A stretch of DNA of 64,000 nt from Bedellia somnulentella (lineage: Eukaryota > Arthropoda > Insecta > Lepidoptera > Bedelliidae): the NCBI GenBank assembly GCA_963576735.1, contig OY755175.1, forward strand, positions 9,316,401 to 9,380,400, read 5' to 3'. Of the stretch, positions 12,007 to 23,165 are shown piece after piece. A program made the position numbers and the translations under genes. The notes under the pieces were generated by a model, which saw only the letters and a list, made by a program, of their open reading frames with translations, made no database searches and had not been told where the DNA came from. The first letter of the stretch is position 1; each line of letters opens with the position of its first letter.

Positions 12007-12057
12007 TTTACACTTATATTAAATAACTTTATGTTATTTAATATAAGTGTAAAAAAG
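12007..12057. repeat. Near-perfect 22-bp-arm hairpin
   Basis: The arms TTTACACTTATATTAAATAA and TTATTTAATATAAGTGTAAA are separated by a few bases (CTTTATG). This is a strong palindrome in otherwise unique DNA. Confidence 0.85.
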
Positions 12058-12099
12058 TGTATATAAATGTTATGCCCGATATATATTTTAATGTTCTGC

Positions 12100-13240
12100 A
12101 TTGTGATACGTACCGATGAACATAATGGTGTTAGAACCCTTCTTGCGCAAGTCCTACTAGCACTGTATAGTCCTCAACTCCACCATAGGTTAATAAATTG
12201 CTGGTTAATAACAAACAAATTCTGGTTTTTTTCATATTTTGATTGTAATAAACACGATTAGGAAGAAATAAATAAAAATATATTATTGCTCCCGTTCAAT
12301 CTAATTCATTTTTATGGAGACACCTTTTTACAATTTATGTATAGTTGTTTGAATTCCCTCGTGTGATATCGTTCCCTGCATAAGTATTACAATGAAAGTA
12401 ACAAGTATGTAAATTGAGTCAAATTCAATCTGTGTGCTAATTTTGTTCTAATTTCTCAGAAGCGTTTCTGCGTGAGTATACTTTGAAAACATAACCTTAT
12501 AATTACTTAGTATTAGAACGTTTTCGCTTTTTCCTAAATCACAGGCTTAGCCTTTTGAGGAACCCCTGTGTAATTGTTTTCATATCAAACTCAAAACATG
12601 TGTGTCAAAGAATGAAATCAGATAATAGTATTATTCCATTTCATCTTAACTATGTTGCAGCTTATTGTTATTATTTCTTTGTGTCCCAATAAAGTTTTTT
12701 TTCTTAAAACTTATTCTGTGTATAATATGTCTTTATATATATTTATGTAATAGCTTGTTTCTGTATACTAAACTGATTCTTATATTCTTAAACCGATAAA
12801 TAGTTCATTTCATGCGTGGTAGGTTATACGAGTAGTTTGTTATCCAACGTGATCAAAACACTGGGCACTCGTAAGGCTTTCGCCAAATGAGAGCACATGG
12901 CGTTACACAGAAGGATTTATTTAACTTTATTTTGTAACGTTATGTTAACTGTTAGTTTTAAGACCGTGATTAATTCTGTTTATAATTTTTCTAGCATGTT
13001 GAATACGTTGTTTTGGTCTGTTTTTAATATATTGTTTGTGTCAGCAAGCGAAGAATAAGGTATTTTCTTCCTTTCTTTCTTCTCTTTTAGTGTAATAATA
13101 TAACTGTACTATAAGGGCACGTCCGCATTTAGCTGTACTTACTAGATGAAGTTAAAAACAACTATTATGCGATATGTTTTGGGAAATGTCACAGAAAAAA
13201 GAGCCGGAATGGTCATAAGTGCAATAGTTTATGTGTTATA
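12100..13240. other. AT-rich unique DNA
   Basis: An AATAAAGTTTTTTTT block at about 12689-12704 looks like the 3' end of an old retroposed sequence. No ORF with a recognisable domain was seen. Confidence 0.45.
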
Positions 13241-13540
13241 ACGCAGCTGTCACTCAAAGGACAGCGTGCCATCTTTCGTAGGTTTATGGCTCTTTACAGT
13301 CATTGTCTTATTTCACATAATTCATTTTAAAAATGGTAAATCAAATTTTACAAAAGTCAGTAAGTTAAATATAACAAAATATATTAATTCTTAATATCTC
13401 GTTCTTCCAAAGACTAAAGACATAGTATTTTCAAGTCACACAAGATTTCATAATACGTAATATTTATCGTTGATTTAAATATTTACTATTAATTTAACAT
13501 AAGATACTAATAAATACCGAAAATAAAAATCTCGACACCA

Positions 13541-13605
13541 GCGGGGAACGTACCCACGACCTTTGGGTATACGACCCCCTCGCTCTGCCAATTGAGCTTC
13601 TTCTT
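13541..13605 (-). repeat. tRNA-derived SINE head (family C)
   Basis: The minus strand reads AGCTCAATTGGCAGAGCG, a clear box A. It is followed at tRNA spacing by a mutated box B and then GTGTCGAGATTTTT. Related heads are at 31857 (minus, partial) and 37014 (plus). Confidence 0.65.
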
Positions 13606-13699
13606 TCCTTTGTTTCTTTTACACTTTTTAAGTAGTAAATTTTTTCTTATTCATGAACAAAACATTCTAATTAGCATAAGACATTTAAGAGAATTCTCA

Positions 13700-13742
13700 G
13701 ACGTTCTCGCCGTACATCCCCAAAGGGATTGGCATAGGTACT
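13700..13742 (-). repeat. SINE B 3' fragment
   Basis: The minus strand shows GCCAATCCCTTTGGGGATGT followed by a GGCGAGAACG motif, which is the SINE B tail block. The body is missing. Confidence 0.6.
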
Positions 13743-14576
13743 TGCTTCTAAATATCACGGGACATTGTCACAGACACAGCGCGTCATCTTACCGTAGATT
13801 TATGACTCATTACCGTCTTTGTCTTATTTTAGATAATTCATTAAAAAAATGGTAAATCAGATGTTGCAGTAAATCACATCATGCATTAGACAAATTAAAG
13901 TCATCATTAATTTACATGTAATGCAAGTTGGTAATGTTATTGCATAATTACTTGTAACATTTAGAACATCATAGAACGGCATCTCACTGGAAAAGGCTCC
14001 TTAAAATTAGAAATTTATACAAATACACATTAGACACATTATTTCATCACATCGATCAGCATGATTACATTTTCCACTACAAAGCCTTTTTGCCTCAATT
14101 CCCACCAAATCTGTGACCAACAACGTTACCTTCTTATTGCCACTCAAATCCTAAAGATTACACTCAAACAGATAGCATTACTTTATCTTCCTTTTATTGT
14201 TAAAAGGAAGAAATATATTTTTCTATACAAAATCAAGGTTGTGCTTAATTTTAATTAAAACAGCCACAATCTTCTGTTCATGGAATCATTTTCTAAACAT
14301 CACAAAACGTAATTGGTTTACGGTTTCAAGCTACTGTTAAAAAACACAGTCTTTTCCAAATATTTGAAATCTAAACCATTGTAACGATGTCCGTGAAATA
14401 TAACTTTTTATTCTTCTTTAATTACAACGCTGATTACTTGCTATTATTGCTAAATGATCTCTTTTAATTTTTTAGTAAGAAAGTAATAACGATTGTATAT
14501 GCCAAGACAGCTAAGAAAGGATAAGTTATATACATAGGTTAAAATACTACCTTTATGTTTTTTTTTTATTTTAATC

Positions 14577-14808
14577 ATACATACACACATTAATATACTC
14601 ACGGCTATAAGTCCCAAAAAGCGGTAGCCAGAGTTTTAGAGCTACCATACTCCTCAGCGACATTAGGATGTTGATAGGTAATTAGATGGTAGAAATAAAG
14701 TATCGTTGGTTGGATCCAACCGCATCGCCCAAAAACCATATAAAAAGCCCCATATTTCGCCTGTTACGACACCCGTGGGAAGAAAGGGTAGTGATGTTCT
14801 ACACGGCA
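14577..14808 (-). repeat. SINE A copy
   Basis: Minus-strand family A copy from a GCCGTGTAGAACATC head to a GGGACTTATAGCCGTGAG tail and a TATG-like end. Slightly degenerate. Confidence 0.8.
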
Positions 14809-15044
14809 AAAATAAAACAATTTGTTTAAATTACACTGTAAAGATATTTTTATTCATCTTCTGAAAACGAATTGAAACAAATATATCTGCAAGATTTCTT
14901 TCTTCGGGCCAATATGCAAATATCATCTAATATCAGAAACTTTAGATTGAATTTTCAATGCTACAGGCTAAAGATTAAAATGGTTAAGGTGGCCAAGTAT
15001 TGCTCCGCGTGGCTTATGAAAGGTTCCGTAGATGGATTATATAC

Positions 15045-15190
15045 GTATATTCATATACTCATGTCTATATATCCAGGAACAGGGATAGCTAGAGCTTCAG
15101 AATTAGACATTCTTCAGTCACTTTTTGAAAGTTAGTTGAGCAGGTAGAATAAAATATTAATTAAGTATCGTTGGTGATGGTCTCTACAGC
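15045..15190 (-). repeat. Degenerate SINE A copy
   Basis: The tail half of family A is readable on the minus strand (CTATCCCTG, GGATATATAGACATGAGT), followed by body sequence with the ACCATCACCAACGATACTT block. The head is lost. Confidence 0.6.
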
Positions 15191-15443
15191 ACCCAGCGTC
15201 TCCAGTCAAAATCTCAGAGACATCTAATCATCTCTAACAACTCCCGCGGGAACAATTGGGTTAATTCTATTTTAACCCAACAATTCCCAGCAACATATGG
15301 ATGAGGGATGAAAATTAAAAACAAAATAAAGAATCAAGAGTCCCCACTTAGGCTTTTATTTGGTTATAATTTTAAAAATAATTATATTATTAACATCATA
15401 CTCTTCTAACTGATCACTACTCAATCTCTATAATCGAGCCGGA

Positions 15444-15554
15444 GGTCTAGCAAGAGCGTTATTTTATCTTTATTAACGATACTTTGTAAGTGAGAAAGAG
15501 AGGCTGTTTTATACCACGCGGTATCTAGTTAAAGGGTCGCTCTTGCTGGCCATG
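15444..15554 (-). repeat. Short palindromic repeat (MITE family M3), copy 1
   Basis: The ends GCAAGAGCG and CGCTCTTGC form an inverted repeat about 105 bp apart. The interior, read on the minus strand, aligns with 18042-18165 and 23166-23285 (blocks CACGCnnTAACTAG, CTTACnTAGTATCGT, ATAAAATAnCGCTC). Confidence 0.65.
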
Positions 15555-15559
15555 CTGGA

Positions 15560-16400
15560 CTTTTACTGTTTAAAACGAAACTATAACTTGTCCATCACTC
15601 TTCTAAGTTCTTGTGAAATATATTCGTGTCGCTCTCACCAAATTAATTACGTGTCTTTTACTGTAATAATTATACACAACCAACAACAACTGTCGAATAT
15701 ACCTATATAAAAAATCCGCCGCTTCTATAAGGATTATTTTTTTGCACATCGCTGCGAAACCCTAAAGACTGCCATACAAATGTTATTTCAGTGAATATAT
15801 TACTGGCTTACGATTTCAAAAGTTCATGAGTTATATCTATCTTACTTAGAAGACATCTTATATGAACAGCCGTTATCCGACTGTTATACTTGGATATTCA
15901 TTAATGATTAGAGATACGAGAAGTAGTGAAATTCTATATGATGAATTCTAGTTGTTTTATCGAATGCTTCCACTTTACATACATTGCGATTGATTAGGGT
16001 AAAGTCTACATCCAAGTGCTTAGTGAATAAATTATTGAGGTGGTAGCCTAGCCTTGATAATCGCTTACATAAGTAGTCTAGATTACATGCCCTATATACT
16101 CGTAATCCCTGTTTGGCAAGACATATATTAAACCTCACGCTTTGCCTAACTTAAGATGGGAAACCAAACAAGTATGATATCTTTGCCTTGCTATGTTTTT
16201 TATCTATTCTTTATTGTAGGGTTTAACGTGATCTTTCAGTTTACTTACATACTTACTTGCACTATTAGCTACTATTGTGGTAAGCGGATACCATTAGCCA
16301 CTTGGTGAGATCTCTGAATTTATGATCATCTGAATGAAACACACATTTTCGCTGAATCGATAAAGGCTACGTCCCTCAAAAGAAAAGAACTTAAAACTTT
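15560..16400. other. AT-rich DNA without a recognised gene
   Basis: A 76-codon minus-strand frame (16138-15908) is the longest open stretch. It shows no domain I recognise and I do not call it a gene. Confidence 0.4.
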
Positions 16401-16404
16401 TAAA

Positions 16405-16560
16405 GGTATGTTCAAATTCAATTATTTTCTTTATTGCATTCACATATCAACGTAATATAAAGTAAATAAATGGAAACATGACCGTGTACTCTGCAAGGGC
16501 GTAGCAAACCTTATTATTACTAAATCTACTAACGTAAATTACCAATACAAATAATTGAAA
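16405..16560 (-). repeat. Probable LINE 3' end
   Basis: The minus-strand sequence ends in a GAATTTGAA-type tail (16410-16425) preceded by AATAAAGAAAAT. This is the same kind of 3' terminus as the LINE at 5.2 kb. No ORF remains, so the assignment is tentative. Confidence 0.4.
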
Positions 16561-16678
16561 TCTAATAAAAACTATATATAATAATAGTATAATTTTAATT
16601 CCTATTAATCAAATTATACTATACACTAGTCAATATGATCCGAAGATAAAATTGAAATATATTAAAACTACTAGTAAA

Positions 16679-16698
16679 TTCGTTCGTTCGTTCGTTTC
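16679..16698. repeat. (TTCG)n microsatellite
   Basis: About four copies of CGTT in tandem. Confidence 0.8.
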
Positions 16699-16699
16699 T

Positions 16700-17575
16700 T
16701 CTATTACTTATGTAAGAAAGACTTGCACTTGTCAAAGGACTTGTATTATGATTATGAATCTATAATCTTGAAGGCTCTTCTATGAATTTATCCCTTCCGG
16801 GTGTTGACATAATCTTCCCTGTAATAAGGTGCTTCTGGATTTTATGACATTATCCCTCGATTTTTTTATCTTTGATTGAAACTCCTTCACTGCTCACCAA
16901 TGTCCCCGAATAATTTGATGTTACCTAAAAAAATAAACATACGCTTACATCACACGCCTAACTTACATTTATTCAATTGTGAGTAGGCACAATAAATCTT
17001 TACTTGCTTACTTAGCCAAAAATACAAATATTAGTGTGTATAGGTTTTTCAACCGGATAGTTATGTTTTCCTCTATAGTTTGAAAGTAAATAAGGAATTA
17101 CAAACTGCAAAGCCTAGATTTTTCCTTTTTGTAGTGTTTCTATTTGAATTTGAAAAATATTCAGATCATTCTATCATCTCCGAACGCTTTTCCACACAGC
17201 TTTTGAGGGACCATTCCGTGCATCAAATATTATTTCTGTGCCTCCTCAACTGAAAGTAAACCACAAGAGACCTGTATTTCGGCAACAATATTCTCTACTA
17301 GCAATAAGACTACAGGAACGGAATACAACCTCTCTGAACTATTCCCGTACCCAAATTCTCCGTTTTATTAAACTGGGTAAAAACTATTCGCCAATTCTAA
17401 ATAATATAACATTTGTTTTCTCACAAAGCCTTGTAGTTGTTCAGTTTGATTTGTTGATAAACGTCAGTGAGCAGATAGATATTTTCACACTGTACAATTC
17501 ATCGACATTTCCAATTAACTAAAATTGTACTATTTATAAATTAAGATTCCTCTTAAGAAAACTTTTATTTTAAAT
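16700..17575. other. AT-rich DNA; one 94-codon ORF of unknown nature
   Basis: A plus-strand frame at 17238-17522 is open for 94 codons. It has no recognisable motif, signal peptide or relation to the nearby elements. Its start codon is not ATG. I regard it as probable chance. Confidence 0.3.
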
Positions 17576-17576
17576 C

Positions 17577-17646
17577 ATACACACGTATATTCAGCGCCAT
17601 AAATCCCAAAAAGGGGTAGCCAGAACTTTAGAGTTTTGGAGCTTTT
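17577..17646 (-). repeat. SINE A 3' fragment
   Basis: The minus strand reads CTGGCTACCCCTTTTTGGGA, then ATTTATGGCGCTGAATATAC. This is the conserved tail of family A. The rest of the element is absent. Confidence 0.7.
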
Positions 17647-18041
17647 TTTAAATCAATTTGTTGAAACTTTATTCAAGACCAGTAAAATTGCTAAAGAAAG
17701 AAGGTTCCTACTTTGCAAGAAGCTAGCTAATTCTGTTTGTTAGATAACTACCAATTAGCTTACGAATTCCATTTGTAGAATGATTTACGTACCTAGTCTC
17801 ATCATTATCAAAAAACTGTGGAAAATTTTGAATTGATATAATTGTGAGTACGAATGCAATTACCTTGACAGACTAGATAGATAGATACAGCCATACTCAT
17901 CACATTAATTGGTATTTAGCATTTTCGCAGTAGCACAGATTGCACTCTAATTAATATGCATATATGCGGACAGGCTCTCTAATTCCATAATGCGTAAATC
18001 GGTTTCAATTTACTTTAACGCAACCACACGAGCCGTGTTTA

Positions 18042-18165
18042 AACTAGTTATTGCGTGGGATAAAGCAGCCATCTTTTACGCACTTACTTAGTATCGTATA
18101 CTGCCATCTCATTCTAACTGTTATCGTGTCGATAAAATAGCGCTCGTGCTTGCTCTTCAGAGCTT
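18042..18165 (+). repeat. Short dispersed repeat (family M3), copy 2
   Basis: Collinear with 23166-23285: shared blocks CTTACTTAGTATCGTATACT, CATCTCATTCTAAC and ATAAAATAGCGCTCGTGCT. Both lack a clean right inverted repeat. Confidence 0.75.
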
Positions 18166-18769
18166 AACGCCGGTAGCACGCCTCCCCCGCGATTATCTAT
18201 TACTGCTGTAGTTATGCTATTATTTGTCACGGGTAAGAGAAAGTCTTTAGTAAAATACCTCCAACAACCTTCAACGGTCTAAGCAGCGCTCTTACCAGTA
18301 CTATAAAATTTGATATTTCTCTACCAAATTCAATAATCGAAAAGAAAAAAATTAACACTTCGCCCTATACTGAAAAAGATCTGGTTTTCTTATCGGGTAC
18401 TACACCACACATTCAGTATGTATGAATGAATCTGGCCTAGATAGTATAGTTCAATGGATGACACCATTTGTTAAGAGACAAAGTCACGGCTCCTTAGTAT
18501 GCACGTACATACGATGAATATCAATAAAGTGTTAAAGTATTGTAATTCAAATCATAAGAGTGTTTCGAAAGTAATATAGGTCAGCAAAAATTTTTTTTAT
18601 TCACCCTGCTAGTAAGAATAACAATGGTAAGAATTACTCGTATTAAATTATTTTTCTCCATGTTTGTCAAATCCGAGTAAACACTACCTATATTTAAGCT
18701 GAATCACCAATTTATATTTTTAAAAAACCTGTAACTAAAATAAAACAATACATTTTTAGGGTCCCACCT

Positions 18770-19500
18770 AGCGTTGAAAAAAGCGAGAAATTTTTCCGTT
18801 TTTTTCAAATTCCTTCGTTTTTATGCAAGTTTAATTCGAAAGTTTCAAGAAAAATAAAAAATATTTTTTTCTTGTTTTTTATCTATAAAACGGAAAAAAA
18901 CCGAAAAATATGAAAAAAACGGAAACATATTGTTGTTTTTTTAGTAGGATGTTTTTATTATTAGTTTGAGGGTAGATAAAACTATTTTTTATTGTTGTAA
19001 TGCGCTCATTCCGGTCAGTCAGACAGACCACACTCAGTTCGTGCAATCGTTCCGTCCGTCTGCGGCCTCTGAAAGAAACTGGTCTATATTTGGTCGAACG
19101 CATACGAGAGATAGAAATCGACTACTTCCAGAAAGAGTTGATAAGCTTGTATACGTTCGATCAAATTTACATTTAATGCAATACTGATTCTTCTGAAAGC
19201 GAAAGAGAGTATGTATCTGATTACTGAGCTAAAGTAAGGCCAATTTAAAGTAATAATAATCCGAACTCTTTACTGATTTTAATTTGGCAGAATGATAATT
19301 TTTCATACGTTTTTTTCAATAGTGTTTTTTTTTGTTTTTTTCATATTCGAAAAAAACGGCAAAACTTTCAATAAAACTGTTTTTTTCCCAAGAGTTTTTT
19401 ATTATAAATTTCAGTGTAACAAACGAATAAAACGGTAAAAAACGATAAATCGTTTCTTTCGACAGAAAAAACAATTTGTTTCTTTCGGAATTTTCATCGC
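18770..19500. repeat. Low-complexity CGTTTTTT/AAAAAACGG tracts flanking the hAT relic
   Basis: Homopolymer runs broken by CG (for example AAACGGAAAAAAACCG near 18892, AAAAAAACGGCAAAAC near 19353) recur on both sides of the hAT fragment. The middle (18966-19187) is of normal complexity. Confidence 0.6.
18966..19187 (+). pseudogene. hAT transposase C-terminal (dimerisation) fragment
   Basis: Within this open frame, residues about 28-72 resemble the hATC dimerisation domain of hAT transposases: PSAASERNWSIFG, then THTRDRNRLLPERVDKLVYV and SNLHLMQY. The order (a serine/alanine run, E-R-x-W-S, R-N-R-L, E-R-x-x-K-L-V-Y, N-L) is the family signature. The catalytic core is absent and flanking DNA is low-complexity (repeated CGTTTTTT/AAAAAACGG). 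It is a decayed relic. A host gene derived from hAT is less likely because of the in-frame truncations. Confidence 0.75.
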
Positions 19501-19703
19501 TAGTCCCACCAAAGGATCGCAACAATAAGAACTCATTTGAATAGTATAATATAGTAGGTAGTTACTGGTCGGCTTATGTCCTAACTATATAACGAATGCT
19601 TATCTGAAAATATATGAATTTACCCATGACTTTTAATAATATTTATTATCGCACTAGTTAAAAAGTAGATAAACTCAAACAAACTTTGAAAATTAAAATA
19701 AAA

Positions 19704-20093
19704 CTAGTGGGTTACCCTGGCGCGACTACGTCGCGTCCAATAGAATCAGTTTATTTTGAAATTTCCCGACCAATCACAGCGCAGCTCTTTTGAATTTCTA
19801 GTGAATTTTTCTGATTGGCCGGTTTGAAAAAATTCCGACCAATCGCAGCGCATCTCTGATCGACTAAAGTTTGCGCACGCTTATGACACTCAAGCAAAGT
19901 CTATGGGCCAAAATCGAAACTTTGAAATTCTGTAACAATTAACTTAATAATCCAGTTACATCAGATGTTTGAGTTTTGTGCACACCACGGCCGCGAACTG
20001 TACAAAACGATACCTGAACCAAATTTCTAGCTTAACTCATCGCGTCACAGGCTTCCGGGCAAGAAAGAGGCTTACAGAAATAATATATAAAGA
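19704..20093 (-). mobile_element. Short Helitron, family 2 (390 bp)
   Basis: On the minus strand the element starts TCTTTATATATTATTTCTG (from 20093, preceded by A) and ends AGGGTAACCCACTAG (at 19704, followed by T). A GC-rich palindrome, CGCGACGTAGTCGCG, lies just before the 3' end. These are Helitron terminal features. There is no coding content. Related in internal sequence to 30617-31074 and 46785-48585. Confidence 0.82.
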
Positions 20094-20228
20094 TAAATTA
20101 TATACATCATTAGAATAATTAAAATAACAAAGTGAAACTTCAAGTAGCATAAGTAAAGTTCCAAACGTATAGTTGAGGCAATTCGTCCGCATGTCGTCGG
20201 AACTAACTAACTATAAGAGACGTCGCAG

Positions 20229-20251
20229 CCGCCGCCGCCGCCGCCGCCGGG
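20229..20251. repeat. (GCC)n microsatellite
   Basis: About seven tandem GCC units in AT-rich DNA between two Helitrons. Confidence 0.9.
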
Positions 20252-20447
20252 CCGAGTTCTGCCATTATGTCAAAGTTGGGATTGAAAATGTAGACTTAGA
20301 TTTCGTAGTACCTATTTAGGGTTGTATATCTATACTTATAATAAATCTGTAGAGAGGTCAATTCTGTACATGAAATATATTTTCAAAATAACTATCAGGT
20401 GATGATTAGGGATCGATACTGATGCCAAAAATGCAATCAGTAAAATT

Positions 20448-20449
<2 letters not shown>

Positions 20450-20517
<68 letters not shown>

Positions 20518-20518
20518 G
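20450..20518. repeat. (TGTC)n microsatellite inside Helitron family 1
   Basis: About 16 tandem TGTC units. The equivalent runs in the sister copies are shorter (27197-27230; 6338-6383). Confidence 0.95.
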
Positions 20519-21794
20519 GTTTGTATGTTCCTTATGGAAACAAAAACTACTCGACGGATTTTAACGAAACTTGGTACAATTATTCTTCATACTCCTGCAC
20601 AGGTTTTTGTATACTTTCCAGCAGAGTAGTAAAGGGGAATTTTGGGAAATCTTGGAAAAACGGGACAAGTTACTCCATTTTTTAAACTTCCGTCGCGTGT
20701 GCAGCCTTAATGGTTAAAGTTACATAAAATGTATGTATGGAGGAAAAAATCTTCATAAAATTTTCTAAAAAAAAATGTTCAACAGCATATGTCTATCTTT
20801 TATGGTTGACTCACAATATCACGTGTAACTCCTGATAGCTTAATAGTTCGGAGTATTCTGATTATATTTGTTTACTCTTACGTTTATAATACTCTCACTC
20901 ATCCCTAATTTAAAAAAGGTAACATTATTACCTATTCAATAAAAAAATTATCATAGAAATCAGTAGAGAAACAGCGAAATTACACATGAAATAAGCCATC
21001 GCGCCTGTGACCAAAACCAAATAATTACTAATTTACATATTAAATACTAGATGGCGCCAGTAGTTGTAGTTGTTATAGTACTTCATTGCGTTTTACTCAA
21101 CTCAACTTCAACTCATTCTAAAAATTAGTTTATGTTCGAAAATACTAAACCGCTCATATGAGCGCTTTCACAGAAATCACAAAGCTACACTCAGGGGCTG
21201 GAAATAAAAACTTCCCTCCATCCTCACTTTGTAGTTTTTAACAGCGCAAACCTCATACAAAAGCGCGCTGTGATTTGCATATTCACCAATAGATGGCACT
21301 GTCGGTAATTGCTACATCGCGGTATGATTTCTTCTTTATTAGAGTATATAAACCAAAAAATTCTTCGTGTGTCATTGTGTCAAGGTGTATCATGGCATGG
21401 ATCATGTTAACATTATGTTATTGTTGTCATGATGAACGTACGTACGTACGATACAACAGATTAGGTAAGTATTGTATGTAGAAGTTTATGGTATTAGAAC
21501 TTCGATCGGGTGATTCCTTCGAAGTTCGAACCGATATGGCGTTAATTAAAATTGGCGAAATCCAGCAAGACGTAGCGTTGTATATCTCACTCTTTTTAAT
21601 GAGTATTGAGTGAGAGCCTCATTTTACTTCATGAGGTAGCCCTCATTTGAGGCGAGGTAAAGAGAATGAAATATACTCTATTAACGGGTCAACAGTGAGG
21701 CACGCGTAATGTTGCCGCTTTGCACTGAATGAGGGAAAATGAGTTCTAAGTTCTAATGTTTTATACTTGGTATTTTTTTAATTTATAAACTTAA

Positions 21795-22220
21795 GGGCAT
21801 CCCCGCATTTTGCAGCTATTCCGCTCGCTCTTACGTCAAATTTACTGAGAGTGACAGGGACGGAAAAAACGCGCGCGCAGGATAAATGTAGTTTATTTAG
21901 TTTTATTGTATAACTATAATGTTTAAATGAAAAGTTAAACATCAAAGTTACAGATGTTAAAGCTACGCGTATGTAGACACATGAGTTCACATGTATGTTA
22001 TGCCAGTGGAGCCTATACGGTTTTTATGAAAACAAAGCATGTTCCAATTCAATTTTTTTCATCATATTTTTCAGCAATTTATTAAAATGTTAAACATCAA
22101 ATTTTAACACCATGAACTAATCACCAACATATATTTTATTCATGTCATATCAATATCATCAAATCAGACTTTATAGAACTTCCAAACAATCAATATCAAC
22201 CTATTTTTCCGGGGACGCCC
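21795..22220. mobile_element. 426-bp MITE with TTAA target duplication
   Basis: The ends GGGCATCCCCG and CGGGGACGCCC are inverted repeats with one mismatch. Both sides carry TTAA (21791-21794 and 22221-22224), as left by piggyBac- and Kolobok-type transposases. The interior has no transposase. It lies inside the insertion in Helitron family 1. Confidence 0.85.
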
Positions 22221-22326
22221 TTAATTAAATTATTCAAAATTTGTAAATTGAAACAAACTTTCTATAACTGCTTTATTAGTTTTTTTACTCACTTCGGCCC
22301 ATTAATATCATTAAGCTATTCTACTT

Positions 22327-22646
22327 TGCCGTGTAGTGCCGGCTTTGCCGTGTAGTGCCGACTTAGATTGCCGTGTAGTGCCGGCTTAGATTGCCGTGTA
22401 GTGCCGGCTTAGAATGTCGCTACCCCTTTCTACCCACGGGTGTCGTAAGAGGTGACTAAGGGTATGGGGCCTTTAGTGGTTTTTGGGCGATGCGGTTGGA
22501 AACCCATCACCAACTATACTACATTTCTGCCATCTACTCCCCTATCAATATCCAAATGTGGCTGAGGAGATTCTAGCTCTGCAGCTCTGGCTACCCCGTT
22601 TTGGGATTTATGGCCGTGAGTATATGTATGTATGTATGTAAGCTAA
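22327..22646 (+). repeat. SINE A copy with fourfold repeated head
   Basis: The head TTGCCGTGTAGTGCCGGCTT occurs four times in tandem at 22327-22415 (20-26-bp spacing, some ending CTTAGA) before a single complete body. The body runs ATGTCGCTACCCC, GTCGTAAGAGGTGACTAAGG, TTTTTGGGCGATGCGGTTGG and AAATGTGGCTGAGGAG. It ends in the tail TACCCCGTTTTGGGATTTAT, GGCCGTGAGTATATG and (TATG)n. This is the best family A copy in the window. Confidence 0.9.
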
Positions 22647-23165
22647 TCTAAGGTAAAATTAAATGGGTAGTATTTGTAAGAAAACGCTAAAATAAACTGA
22701 CTAATCATTCCATCAAACTGACCCGACTCCTTCAACCGCGACACGAGTATAATGTATGTATGGACTCAACATTTAAATAGTCGGTAACTCACTCACTCAC
22801 TTTGGTCTATTCGAGTGCTGCCTCGACTCGCGCCTCGAAAAAGTGAGGAGCTACGTGAGGTGGTTTATATTTCAAATACGAGAACTCCCTCATTTTCTTG
22901 CGACGAGTAACTCAAACGAGGTACCTCACGAGTGAGGGGTTATCACTAAGCAAGAAGGCTCTCTATTTCCAGTGTATTTCTTTACTCTATGGCTACACTA
23001 TTCAGGAGTGCTCTAAGTAGTAATCATTGCGCTAAATTTCACAAATCTTGAGCAGTGTTTGAAGAAACCTCAGATATTAATAAAACAACGCTACCCGTGC
23101 GAAGCTGGGCCGATCCACTAGTTTTTTAAATATAATCTGGTATCAAGATTCTTTGAATATACCTT

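Larger units (their letters stand above)
13245..13870. repeat. Direct repeat pair of about 115 bp
   Basis: 13245-13365 and 13757-13870 share the order ACAGCG-GTCATCTT/GCCATCTT, GTAGRTTTATG, CTCTTTACAG/CTCATTACCG, TTGTCTTATTT, ATAATTCATT and AATGGTAAATCA. They are diverged but collinear copies of an unidentified dispersed repeat. The interval between them holds SINE fragments. Confidence 0.65.
20329..23121 (+). mobile_element. Helitron family 1, enlarged by nested insertions
   Basis: The start TCTATACTTATAATAAATC (after A) and end CCGATCCACTAG (before T) match the 932-bp and 921-bp family 1 copies. The outer parts (20329-about 21195 and about 22985-23121) are collinear with those copies. The about 1.8 kb between is foreign: a TTAA-flanked MITE (21795-22220), a SINE A copy (22327-22646) and TGAGG/CCTCA-rich flanks. 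A (TGTC)n run at 20452-20516 sits at the same internal place as in the other copies. Confidence 0.87.

Noticed and set aside
15908..16138. 76-codon minus-strand ORF as a gene fragment
   Set aside because: No motif, start context or neighbouring exon supports it; the length is expected by chance.
18879..19103. Minus-strand ORF over the hAT relic (also 19316-19525)
   Set aside because: It is antisense to the recognisable hATC domain or runs through CGTTTTTT low-complexity tracts.
20422..20685. 87-codon ORF with SVCLSVCLS repeats (also 27166-27480)
   Set aside because: The pattern is the translation of the (TGTC)n microsatellite inside a non-coding Helitron.
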